Source: Zizania palustris
Taxonomy: Eukaryota; Streptophyta; Magnoliopsida; Poales; Poaceae
Direction of reading: 5' to 3'
Length of the DNA stretch: 64,000 bases
NCBI GenBank assembly: GCA_019279435.1
Contig: JAAALK010000289.1
Location: 8,438,342-8,502,341 of the forward strand
Under the pieces are notes generated by a model. The model made no database searches. It was not told the origin of the DNA and saw nothing but the letters and a program-made list of their open reading frames with translations. The first letter of the stretch is position 1, and each line of letters begins with the position of its first letter. This document shows, piece after piece, positions 1 through 9,430 of this stretch. A program made the translations under genes and the position numbers.

Positions 1-765
1 AGGATGTGCGTGGACTATAGAGCCCTAAACGACATAACCATCAATAATAAGTACCCATTGCCTCGGATCGACGACCTATTCGATCAACTGAAAGGATCCT
101 CAGTGTTTTCCAAGATTGACCTCAGGTCAGGTTATCACCAATTGAGGATTAGAGAAGAGGACATACCCAAGACTGCCTTCACCTCCTGCTATGGACTCTA
201 CGAGTATACTGTGATGTCGTTTGGACTCACGAATGCCCCGGCCTTGTTCATGAACATGATGAACAATGTATTCATGGAGTTCCTGGATAAGTTCATCATG
301 GTATTCATCGACGATATCCTCATCTACTCCAAGACCAAGGAAGAACATGAAACCCACCTCCGTCTGACCCTCGAAAAGCTAAGGGACAGCAACTGTACGC
401 CAAATACAGCAAGTGCGAGTTTTGGTCATCTGAGGTGAAGTTCCTCGGTCATGTCATATCTGCTGGAGGAATAGCTGTGGACCCAACCACCGTGGAAGCA
501 GTAACCAACTGGTTGCAGCCCACGAGCGTGACCGAGATCCGGAGTTTTCTCGGATTGGCCGTATACTACCGCCAGTTCATCGAGAATTTTTCGAAGATCG
601 CCAAGCCTATGACCAGGCTATTGCAGAAGGAAGTAAAATTTGAGTGGACCCCAGATTGTGAAAAAATCTTCCAAACCCTCAAGAAGAAGCTCATGTCAGC
701 TCCTATCCTGACTCTACCGGACATCCGGAAAGACTTCCATGTCTATTGTGATGCCTCTCGCCAAG
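1..765 (+). pseudogene. Gypsy pol fragment: reverse transcriptase and start of RNase H
   Basis: The translation begins in the RT palm (CVDYRALND) and carries the catalytic FIDDILIYS motif near 305-335, then the thumb and the GFLGHVISAGG-like connection. It reaches the start of RNase H (CDASRQG, near 750) and then breaks off. There is a one-base frame change near 390-400: the reading frame up to 438 ends in nonsense while the neighbouring frame (435-788) continues the polyprotein. Comparison with element C at the same site (near 60975) suggests loss of one G. The protein matches element C over its whole length, so both belong to one family. Non-functional. Confidence 0.9.
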
Positions 766-911
766 GTTTTTATTTAACTCTGATGTAATAATATGGTCTG
801 CGTACCATGAATACTTCTCGTATGTATGATTGTCACATGATGAACCTCTTGTATTATTGTTTTTCTTTGGAAATTCAATAATGTTCCGATTTGATAAATC
901 GGGGCGCCACA
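766..911 (+). repeat. 3' LTR remnant of the truncated Tekay-type element
   Basis: About 145 bp resemble, with scattered differences, the reverse complement of 55341-55485. The sequence ends in CA, as expected for an LTR end. It keeps the inverted repeat CCGATTT...AAATCGG just inside the LTR terminus. The rest of the LTR (over 3 kb in element C) is deleted. Confidence 0.82.
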
Positions 912-1402
912 GCAACAATCGAAGGAGTAGAGTGAAAGGTAAAGGTGTGGTAAGAATCAACTCAAATTTCACTCTCAAATATGTTTCTTTGGTTGAAATT
1001 TTGGGATACAATTTGCTTTCTGTATCTCAGTTGCTTGATGAGGGCTTCAAAGTCTGATTTCATCGCGATACTTCGAAAGTACTCAATTCTCATGGCACTG
1101 TAGTTTGTAAGATCTTTAGAGTTGGGAGAGTTTTTGGAGCTGATTTTTCTGAGTCATCTAGGTCTTCTCACTGTCTTGTTGCACATTCGACTTCTGAGCT
1201 TTGGAAGTGGCATCAGAGACTAGGGCATATGAGCTTTGAGTTGCTCGCTCGTTTTAGGGAATATGAGCTTTGAGTTGCTCGCTCGTTTGAGTGCCCTAGG
1301 TCTGATCTTAGGATTTCCCAAGCTCAAATTTGAGAATAATTTAGTTTGCGCTCTCTGTTGACATGGAAAGATGATTGCCGCTTCACACTCGCCAGTCACC
1401 AT
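912..1402 (+). pseudogene. Copia A fragment: protease linker and GAG-pre-integrase domain
   Basis: The translation matches the E polyprotein downstream of its protease: NNRRSRVKGKGVV, then NLLSVSQLLDEGF, then the zinc-binding pre-integrase segment (LWKWH...LGHMSFELLAR). It contains in-frame stops (for example at 1055-1057), base changes and a 34-bp tandem duplication at 1222-1289. It is cut on the left by the gypsy fragment (911) and on the right by the LTR of copia D (1403). The 3' end of the same element reappears at 8557. It was the oldest local host of insertions in this block. Confidence 0.87.
1222..1289 (+). repeat. 34-bp tandem duplication in copia A integrase
   Basis: Two head-to-tail 34-bp units start at 1222 and 1256 and differ at two positions by eye. 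Both contain ATATGAGCTTTGAGTTGC. Copia E has this segment only once, so the duplication is a later, local event in a dead copy. It shifts the reading frame by one base. Confidence 0.85.
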
Positions 1403-3419
1403 TGTAGGACCAAAAGTAGCGACCAGAGGGGGGTGAATGGGCGCCTTAAAAAATTCTTTCGAATCAATGGCCTGTTCCCAATACCCAACGCACCTCAAAA
1501 GACTACGCAGCTGAAAATAAACAGAAGGCCTAAGTCTAAAGGTTTCTAACCTAGAAGCAACTGAAAATAAACTGTGTAAATCTAAAGAAGTGCAACTAGG
1601 CAGATGAACAAGTTGTAACAGGCCTAAACTTCTCAATGAAATGATCTAAGTATGTGTAAGATGAGAAGAGAAGTTACTGTCCAAATTTGTCTCCTGTTCG
1701 GAACTTGGCGAAGCCCCCTTCGCACGTCGAGGTCTGCTTCGGAGGTTGGTGACGGAGTCTGTCCGAGAAGCTGAAGGTGTCACGGTCTAGCCTAGTTCGA
1801 AGTGGTAAGATGCGAAGTGTACTTCGGAGCGAAGTATAAAAATGCCGAAGCCTGGTTCGAAATATGTACTTCGGAGTCAAGGCTTCGAACACAGCTTCGA
1901 ACCAAGAGCTTCGGACCAAAGTGACAGAGTCGGAGCCTGCTTCGAAGTGTGCACTTCGAAGACAGAACTTCGAACACAACTTTGAACCAAAAGCTTCGAA
2001 ACAAAACCTTCGAACAGAAAGCTTCGAACACAACACACAAACAAACAACCTTCGAACAAAGAAGCGAAGCTTGTCACGCGACAGAAAAACAAGTCCGAAG
2101 CCAATGCTCTACCTTCGAAAAGAGCAAGCTCCGAAAGGAGAGGCGAAGGGTGACACGCTACACAGAAGTCAGTGTGAGACCTAGCGGAGCAACAAGCTTC
2201 GAACCCAACTTCAAAACTTGTCGAAGTATGGACTTCGAACAGATAGGGCCGAAGCCCCTTCGCACTATTGTTCGAAGTATGCGATTCTGACGATCAGAGA
2301 GATGCTTCGAAGCTTAGCAACACAGAACGCAAACCAAATACCGAAGATCGAATGAAGCCTTCGAAAGAGATAAATCGAAGCTTACCCCGCGAAACTGAGG
2401 GGCTTCGAACAGAGAGTAGCTTCGCTCGAAACACAGCCAAAAAGGTGACAGACCCTATCAGCCTCGATCGAAAAGGCTGTGCAGTAGAAGGTGAAAAGCT
2501 GCACAGACTACTGTAGCTACAGGAAAGTAGTACTACTTGCAACAGCAAGAACTAGTACTCAGTTTGTGAAGAACAGAAGCAACAGAAGAAGCTTCTCCTC
2601 ACGAAATAAATTCAGCAGCCCGTAGATGAAGCAATAACTCCCCAAACCAAACAAGTGCAACAGATAAAATCAGCAGGGACCAAGGCTTTAATGCATCCAA
2701 GAGATTAGAGCAAATACCATGGAAAAACAGGAAGGAGCAGAGCCTGGCGGCGCACACAGGAGACAGAAAACGAGAGACAAAATGACCCAAAGAGTGGATT
2801 TGATTTCAGCACAAAGGGGTAGTTCAAACCCTAGGGATTGGGGTCCTATTTATAGGCAGCCCAACACTAGGAATATTCTACCAGCCCCTTAGGTTTTTAC
2901 AGACTCAAAAATAAAGGAAAAGACTCTACTGCCCTTAGGAATTTTTACAGACACAACTGACTGAATGTGGGCCTAGAGTTACAGATGACATATCCGGAAG
3001 CTAAGTTTTCGTAGCGACTACGACTTCTCTTCTGGACAGTCGGATACAGAATCAATGGTTGTCAGTTTTATGCCGAAACTGACAAAGCCTCCACCAGCTT
3101 TGCACCAGGTACCTGGATTGGGCCGGCCCGATTCCGCAGCTCTCTCAGCCCGGCAATCACTCACCGCCCGTGTACCTGAGTCAATCCTGGTCAACAGTCC
3201 AGTGGGTCTTCTACTGCTTCTGGCCCATGTACCCGGATTGGGCCGGCCCGACTTCGCAGCCTCCTCTGCCCGACAGTCGCTCGCTGCCCGTGTACCTGAG
3301 TCACACGCGGCCCATGAAACAGCAGATCTCCTCTCTTCTTCAGTCCTTGTTGACTATCGTTGACAATGACTCATCACTTCTGGAGCCATGAGGCCCACGC
3401 TATTCAGCATGGCTCCTCA
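1403..3419 (-). repeat. 3' LTR of copia D (SIRE-type, minus strand)
   Basis: The plus-strand text begins TGTAGGACC (compare TGTTGGACC in E) and keeps GCGACCAGAGGGGGGTGAATGGG. It ends in GGCTCCTCA at 3419, directly followed by the reverse complement of a polypurine tract (TCTCCCCCTTGATGAG). That gives a 2.02-kb LTR with TG...CA ends. It interrupts copia A pol. The left half is packed with CTTCGAA words. The 3040-3320 part carries an imperfect internal duplication (GGATTGGGCCGGCCCGA at 3116 and 3236). It shares only its ends and general word style with the LTR of E, so D is a different subfamily. Confidence 0.85.
2847..2854 (-). promoter_or_regulatory. TATA box in LTR of copia D
   Basis: TATAAATA on the minus strand, in the sense orientation of D and inside its LTR. 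The same motif sits in the LTRs of A, E, H and the Tat elements. Confidence 0.6.
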
Positions 3420-4749
3420 ATCTCCCCCTTGATGAGTGCATTGTCAACACTCCTCTTTTCTCAGCTCTTCAGCACCTGCGAACAAATGTGGAAACACGAA
3501 AACAAAACACAAGAAGACAAAGAAGAAGAGAAATAAGGTAAAAGTTTAACCCTAATGACCAAAAGCCAAACAAAAGCAAGAGATGGTCATTATGGTTAAC
3601 CAAAACGTAAAAGCTCAAAAATGAGTGTGATTTCAGAACAACAAGGATATCAATAGAGTAAGAACTCCCCCTTAAACTCTAATCCCAAATTTTCTCCCCC
3701 TTGTTGACAAGTGAACTCATCAAGCACTCAAAAGAGACACAGACTCCCCCTGAAATGCAACTCCCCCTCAAAATATGCAGTGAATTCAACTGGAGTGCAT
3801 AAGGAGTGTAGAAAGCAGGCTTCTCAAATATGATTGACTGCAATTACAGCATCTAACAAGTACAGCAAAAGAGATACTGTCTTAAGACACATGGCATGAT
3901 CAGTGCAACAGATGATATCTAAAGAAAGTCATTTAGCACGCATTGTTCAGTTTTTGCAAACAAAAGCATCACCAAATTTTCCAGTAAACAAGCAAGGTAA
4001 AAACATGAGATGCAAAAGCTAACTGATATCTACCAAGATAAGCTTTGTTCAGAAACAAAGTGCTTCAGCAAACTTGTTAACTTTTAAATGTTCAGGCTTT
4101 TTCATTTTCCTTTTTCATTTTTGCCAAGGGTTATTTGCATGTCAAACCTTATGCTAACCGACCAAGTCAAGCCTAGGCCAGAACTGGACCATCAGAAGCG
4201 TAAGACATTGGTCTTGGCATACACTACACTGTCCTAGTTCATACCAAAGTGCTATGGTAAGCAGTCCAGAACAATGCAGTGCGACAAAGCAAACCCACCT
4301 GGATCTTTTCAAGGTATGCATAAAAAGGCATGGAATTTTCATTTTTCTCGATTTGTCATCATTGTTATAGCACGTATCCATGTTTTAAAGCAGAAAGATG
4401 TCCATGTTGCATATCTGCATTTATGTGATGAACTGGCTACAAGGCATGTAACAGATAGCAGAAGCACTCAGCCTACACATGCTAGTTACCAGAAGCAAAG
4501 GTGATCATTTTTCAAGTTGAAAGCGTAAAAGCCATGCATATGACAGATATCAGATATATCAAGTGAACTGAACCAAAGCATGATCATTGACAAGTAATCA
4601 AAAGCATGTACCAGCTAGACTAAGTAAAGCAGTTCAATCATATAACAGAAGCAGGCTCAAATGTGTGATATGTGAATATGTATGATATGAACACACACAA
4701 AAAGACTCAAGAAAAGAGTAAAGAAGAAAGAAAACTGACGCAAAATATC
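3420..4749 (-). other. 3' noncoding region of copia D with polypurine tracts
   Basis: No coding signal. Adjacent to the LTR lies the polypurine tract. Between 3660 and 3780 there are several further minus-strand AGGGGGAG runs (seen as CTCCCCCT on the plus strand). Further in is the conserved structured block listed separately (4124-4302). The region lies between the pol stop (4750) and the 3' LTR, the same layout as in B, E and F. Confidence 0.75.
4124..4302 (-). ncRNA. Conserved structured block in 3' region of copia D
   Basis: Noncoding block shared with B (53147-53311), E (42389-42562) and F (36065-36237). Its ends can pair: TTTGC at 4134-4138 with GCAAA at 4289-4293, and TGTC at 4140-4143 with GACA at 4283-4286. 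An internal TACCA...TGGTA hairpin is present (sense strand). Function unknown; calling it an RNA element is inference. Confidence 0.45.
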
Positions 4750-6024
4750 CTAGAAAGGATACACAACACCCAAATCCCCTCGTAAACGCTCAAAAGTAGA
4801 TTGATCTAGGGGTTTGGTGAAAATGTCAGCCAACTGATGATGGGTATCAACATGAACAAGGTCAATGACACCTTTCTCATATTGATCCCGCAAGAAGTGA
4901 AAGCGCACATCAATATGTTTGGTTTTTGAATGAAGACACGGGGTTTTCCCTACACTAATAGCACTAGTGCTGTCGCAAAACAATGGAACCCTGGTAGGAA
5001 AGAACAACCCAAAGTCTCGTAGAGTGGAAATCATCCAAACCATCTGTGAGCAGCAGCTGGCAGCAGCTACATACTCAGCCTCTGTGGTCGAAAGAGCAAC
5101 TCCAGATTGCTTTCGAGAAGACCAAGATACAAAGGAAGAACCAAGAAACTGGCAAGTACCGGAAGTCGACTTGCGATCCAACCGGCACCCACCAAAGTCG
5201 GCGTCCGAAAAAGCCAGATAAATCAAGAGATGATGATGCTGAATAATAAAGACCAAGATCAGGCGCATAGGTAAGATACCTAAAGATACGCTTGACAGCT
5301 TGCCGATGAGACGCGTGTGGTGAAGACTGAAAACGCGCGCACAGACCTACGGCGAACTGTATATCTGGCCTCGTTGCTGTCAAGTACAGCAGCGAACCGA
5401 TCATCCCTCGAAACTCTCTCTCATTGACCTTGACACCGCTCTCGTCCTTGTCCAGACCCCCAGAAGTGCCCATCGGGGTCATCTGCGGCTTCAATTCACC
5501 ACCAAAGTCAAATTTCTTAAGCATATCACGAGTGTACTTACCTTGGTGGATGAAGGTGCCGTCCTTGGTCTGCTTGATCTGGAGCCCTAAAAAGTACTTA
5601 AGCTCACCCATGTGGCTCATCTCAAATTCACTGTGCATCTGCTCAGAAAACTTGGACACAAGAGAATCAGTAGTACCGCCAAAGATAATATCGTCCACAT
5701 AAATCTGAGCGACTAAGAAATCTGAAGCAACTCTGAGCAAAAAGAGAGTTTTGTCCACAGAACCCATCACAAAGCCTTTCCCCAAACAAAAATTGCTTCA
5801 ACCGGTCATACCAAGCCCTGGGGGCTTGCTTCAACCCGTATAAAGCTTTGTGCAACTTAAAAACATGCCGTTCAGAAAAGGCTTAAAACCTCCTCTTCTA
5901 TGTACCCGTTCAGAAAAGCACTCTTAACATCCATTTGAAAAAGCTTAAAACCCTTTGAAACGGCAAAAGCTAGAAGGATACGAATGGACTCAAGACGGGC
6001 AACAGGAGCGAAGGTTTTCTTCAA
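4750..6024 (-). pseudogene. Copia D pol fragment: RT and RNase H
   Basis: Minus strand. It enters from the gap near the DVKSAFLNG-like RT segment, then LHKALYGLKQAPRAWYDRL (5760-5860), the YVDDIIFGG catalytic motif (about 5680-5710), the RT thumb with TATRPDIQFAV, and RNase H with SDADFGG, STTEAEYVAA and the TKHIDVR segment. It ends at a stop at 4750 after LADIFTKPLDQ. Frame changes near 5770 and 5215, and lost sequence near 5880-5960, make it non-functional. The motif set is that of SIRE/Maximus-type copia elements. The gag, protease and integrase parts lie in or beyond the gap. Confidence 0.88.
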
Positions 6025-6124
6025 NNNNNNNNNNNNNNNNNNNNNNNNNNNNNNNNNNNNNNNNNNNNNNNNNNNNNNNNNNNNNNNNNNNNNNNNNNNN
6101 NNNNNNNNNNNNNNNNNNNNNNNN
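6025..6124. other. Assembly gap of 100 N
   Basis: Exactly 100 N, the usual placeholder for a gap of unknown size. Sequence on the left is minus-strand copia D RT; on the right it is the middle of the antisense gene of a Tat element. Both parent elements, and the middle of copia A, are unfinished here, so the true gap is probably well over 10 kb. Confidence 0.97.
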
Positions 6125-7487
6125 AGGCCTTCGTTGTTAATCCTCGAGGCCTGCTGTGGCGCCTCCGGAGTCTTCTGTCTCTTCGGGAGTGGGGCTCCGC
6201 TCGTCCGGCGACGAAGAAGACGAAGCAGGCGTCAAGTGAGAAGGCTGCTTCACCGCCTTCTTCTGAGCGGGTTTGCTTGCCAAGCCTTTTTAGAGGGCTC
6301 GGCCGCTGCTTTTCCTCTTACGAGCCGCCGCTCCAGCCGGGGCGAAGTCGGGAAGCGGCGGGGGCTCCATGCCGAGGGCTCTCCACACCCTGTTCGAGCG
6401 CTCCCAACTCCCTACCAGTTCCAGCCTCTTCTGCCTCTCGGCTACCGAATGGGGCTCCGAGAATTCGCTCGGTAGCCCGGACTATTGTCGTCCGGAGATA
6501 AGGCCAGAGGCGCCGCTGAAAAGGAAAGGTATAAGAAGCATAAGTATAATTAATGTGTTCATATAAAATGACGCCGCAGGAGAAGGACGTACCTATGTTC
6601 CGGAGGTCCCCCTCCGAAGCTCGCGGGATGGAAATTGGCCAACTGGCCCCGAGGGGTGAGATCCGAAGGCCTACGAACTCTTCGGCCAGGTCTCGCATGC
6701 TCATCCGACGAGCCACAGAAGCCAGCAACCCTAGCCTCGTCGTGAGCAAGCTAGGGTTCGGGGAGATGTCCGCTTCTTTCCGGAACCAAATTTCTTGAAG
6801 AGGGCCCGAAAGGGGGGAGTCTTCTCCTACTTCGGCGTAAAACCACCGAAGTATCCAATTTGTATACCATCGATCGTTTATGGCCTTCGCAGGGAAATGA
6901 AGAGCGTGCTCCCGCCGTAGCTGAAAATTGACACTGCCGAAAGCCACTGTCACCTTCGAGTCTCCGGGCCCATCTTGAGGCTTCGGCTGGCAGATAGCTT
7001 CGTGGGTTGCTGCGAAGATTTCGGAGCGCCCTTCACATCCTTCCGCCCGAAGAGCCCACTCAAAGACGGCCAAGCGGACGATTGCGTTGGGGGACAACTG
7101 AGGCAGAGTAATGTGGAACATGTCTAGTACCTCTGCTAAGAAATCCACGGCTGGTAGCCCCAGGCCAGCTTCGAAGAATGCCTCGAAGACTACCACTTCT
7201 CCTCGCCGAGGCCGTGGAGTCGACTCTGTCCCGGGAACACGAGTCCTCATTCCGGCTCCCAACTTCCCATCTACCGCCTCCTCGATGGATTCCGCCGTGC
7301 TCACTGACTGACCAATAACGAAGCTCTGGGCCATCTTCTTCTTGGAGGGCGGACGGAGCGCCCGAGGGTTCTTGGGCCAACCGCCGCCCGGGCCCCCCGC
7401 CATTGCCGTGGCTGCTGATGCCGCCCATGCCTGCCGCTGCGCCATAGTGCTGGCCGCCAAAGGAGTGGTGTGGCTGGTTCTCGCCAT
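6125..7487 (-). pseudogene. Antisense gene of Tat1 (exon 1 intact, exon 2 broken)
   Basis: Exon 1 runs from ATG at 7487 to 6593 (298 codons plus one base). It encodes a protein closely related to exon 1 of the Tat2 antisense gene, including GEVVVFEAFFEAGLGLPAV, SPNA, EWALRAEGCEGR, FPAKAIN and WILRWFYAEV. I recognise this as the plant 'putative gypsy type transposon' family (Pfam PF04195, from memory). A 77-bp intron follows (6592-6516, GTACG...TTTTCAG) at the equivalent position and in the same phase as in Tat2. Exon 2 (6515 to the gap) keeps similarity (ERILGAP, LVGSWERSNRVW) but in shifted frames, so at least two single-base changes have broken it. Reading straight through gives a misleading 436-residue frame (7628-6318). 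Confidence 0.75.
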
Positions 7488-7584
7488 TGCGCTCAAGTGC
7501 TCGAAGGGGCAGAAGGTTGAGGGGAAAGGTGAATTGCAAGAACGGTGAATGCGGTAAAAAACTTCCAGTAATCCCTTTCTCCCC

Positions 7585-7592
7585 CTTTTATA
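7585..7592 (-). promoter_or_regulatory. TATA box of the Tat1 antisense gene
   Basis: TATAAAAG on the minus strand, 98 bp upstream of the antisense ATG. Tat2 has TATAAATA in the corresponding place, about 122 bp upstream of its ATG. Position, orientation and recurrence support a real core promoter inside the element rather than in the LTR. Confidence 0.55.
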
Positions 7593-7767
7593 ACCACACA
7601 ACCTATACTGCTCTTCGAGAAGTTTCACTCTGCAGGTTCGGCTTCCGTCGCTGGCAAGGTGGGGTTGGAAAGTGAAACGGCGTGCAACCGCTGAAGAAAT
7701 CGACCGTTACTTCTTTTTACAGAGGGTAACGGCTACTTGCGCCGTAACGGTCATATTGACGGCACCC

Positions 7768-7851
7768 CACGACGTCCACACTTCGTAACCGCCTGCACGA
7801 CGTCCACACTTCGTAACCGCCCGCACGACGTTCGCGCTCCGTAACTGCTCT
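7768..7851. repeat. 28-bp tandem repeat upstream of the antisense promoter
   Basis: Three 28-bp units start at 7768, 7796 and 7824. The first two are almost identical (CACGACGTCCACACTTCGTA) and the third is diverged. They lie 175-260 bp upstream of the antisense TATA box of Tat1 and are not obvious in Tat2. Confidence 0.75.
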
Positions 7852-8072
7852 CGTAGCACTCATGCTCCGAAGCCATGCTGCTCCAGGGAGTTTTCCTCAC
7901 TATGCCAAAATTCGGAGGCGAACGTTTTAAAATATTGGGCTTAATATTCTGGGCTAAATCATAGTATCTTCGCATTCCCTTTAAGTCTCCGAAACTAAAA
8001 ATGTTCCTGTCGTATACTGCCTTCTTTCTAAAAAAATAGGTTATCTACAGAAAGGTGTATTCGAGGGGCTAC

Positions 8073-8556
8073 TGTTGGGGGAAATTACTTCATTTCCACG
8101 ACTTAAAGGTTAACCCTCCGAAGGCTCTAAGAAGATCCCGAAGATGGTCGGCTAATGCCCGAAGATACGTCAGCACGATCGAAGGGTGCCACGACGCGAA
8201 GTCTCGGAGGACCCTCCGAAAGGAGAAAGGAGGCTTCGAAGCAGGAAGACGTGACTGATTGGATGCCCTGCTTATCCATCTACTCTGCAGCACTTTACCG
8301 TGTATAACCTTGTTTATAATACTGAAGGTCATTTGTAATATAAGGGTAAATAGGTCTGTTCCTTTAGCCTTTCTCCCTATAAATACCCCCCTTTGTACCT
8401 TGTAAGGAGGAGGCAGAACCAGTGGTTCAAACACATACATTCGGACCTCTTGAGTTGTTATCCTTACGGAGGCTCAAGTTTGTCCTAAAGACACAAACCT
8501 CTTGTCTGTTTGTTCTTAACTACTAAGAACCTGTTGGTGTAACTTTTACGCCAACA
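8073..8556 (+). repeat. 3' LTR of Tat1
   Basis: Begins TGTTGGGGGAAA directly after a GAGGGGCTAC polypurine tract and ends TTTTACGCCAACA. Both ends match the Tat2 LTRs, while the interior is diverged. Length 484 bp. A sense TATAAATA lies at 8378-8385. Confidence 0.92.
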
Positions 8557-8817
8557 GATTATAAGAGTGTTCTACTTTTTTGTGATAACTCTAGCGCTAT
8601 TTGTATTGCAAACAACCCAGTTCAGCATTCTAGAACTAAACATATTGACGTGCGATATCATTTTCTCAGAGATCACAATGAGAAGGGTGATATTGAAATT
8701 CAATATGTTGATACCCAACACCAGCTAGCCGATATCTTCACAAAACCCCTCGATGCTTCGCGTTTCGCCTACTTGCGTGAGGAACTTGGTGTTTGTCACC
8801 CTTACGACATTCTGTGA
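8557..8817 (+). pseudogene. Copia A RNase H end (continuation after Tat1 insertion)
   Basis: An open 87-codon segment on the plus strand: FCDNSSAICIANNPVQHS, TKHIDVRYHFLRDHNEKGD, QLADIFTKPLDASRF and a stop at 8815-8817. It is nearly identical to the RNase H C-terminus of E. It continues copia A across the D and Tat1 insertions. Most of RT and RNase H between 1402 and 8557 is hidden in the gap or lost. Confidence 0.87.
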
Positions 8818-9430
8818 GGGGAGCACATTTTCAATAATATGCATATGCTTCTTGGTTGTGAAATTGCATTTACATGTTTTGCACTGATATACCTTGTTTT
8901 AATTTATGTAATCATGACATCTCAACTCTATTTAACATGTCTGATTCATTTTGTGCATGATTTTCTTTTTCAAAATCAAATCATGATCACTGCTTAGTCT
9001 TAAATCATGATCACTGGATTAGGTAGTGATGCTTTTATTTCAAAATACTGAACTCACATGTTGTCATCATGCTTTTAGATCATGTTAAATTAAGCTGAGC
9101 CCATGTAAACTGGCATTAAGTTTGGCATATTTTTGCTTTATGTCTTTGCACTTATGCTCATTTCGAAGCTTTGCATATTTTAAATGCTCCTTGATGCTTG
9201 CATTGGCAAAGGAGAGAAATTTTTGAGTTCTCTGTAGTAAGGGGGAAAATAACTCAGGGGGAGTTTTTTATTGTGCAAAGGGAAAGATGTGTCAAAGGGG
9301 TTTTACTCTTTTGAAAAAGGGGGAGAGGAATTCTTTTGTCAAGTGACATGATTTGGCTCTTTTTAGAGTTTTTATGGTCACTTGTGTGCTGAAATTTTTC
9401 AAATTTTCTTGAACTTGAATTTGGTTGTCA
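8818..9430 (+). other. 3' noncoding region of copia A
   Basis: No coding signal. AGGGGGA-type purine runs occur at 9240-9320, as in the other SIRE-type elements. The structured block found in B, D, E and F is missing, probably deleted. The true polypurine tract and the first bases of the LTR are also lost near 9430. Confidence 0.65.

Larger units (their letters stand above)
1..911 (+). mobile_element. Truncated Tekay-type gypsy element inserted in copia A
   Basis: Seen: a plus-strand gypsy RT/RNase H segment runs from the window edge to about 765. It joins directly to about 145 bp matching the last part of the 3' LTR of element C (55341-55485, reverse complement) and ends in GGGGCGCCACA at 911. 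Immediately to the right is copia A protease/integrase sequence in the same frame context as copia E, so this element sits inside A. The RNase H remainder, integrase, chromodomain and most of the LTR are missing. Inferred: one large internal deletion; the left part lies outside the window. Confidence 0.85.
6125..8556 (+). mobile_element. Tat1: 3' half of a Tat-type gypsy element
   Basis: Contains an antisense gene (6125-7487, minus), its promoter region, a polypurine tract and a 3' LTR (8073-8556). The arrangement equals the right part of Tat2. The right end abuts copia A RNase H at GATTA (8557-8561), a plausible target duplication whose left partner is in the gap. The 5' LTR, gag and pol are in the gap. 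Confidence 0.85.

Noticed and set aside
1790..2430. Heat-shock elements (GAA/TTC arrays) in the LTR of copia D
   Set aside because: TTCGAA words are abundant but the required nGAAnnTTCn spacing is not kept; they fit the general CTTCG word bias instead.
6318..7628. 436-codon minus-strand frame in Tat1 as one uninterrupted protein
   Set aside because: Comparison with Tat2 shows it reads through an intron and then continues in shifted exon 2 sequence; the start codon choice at 7628 is also too early.
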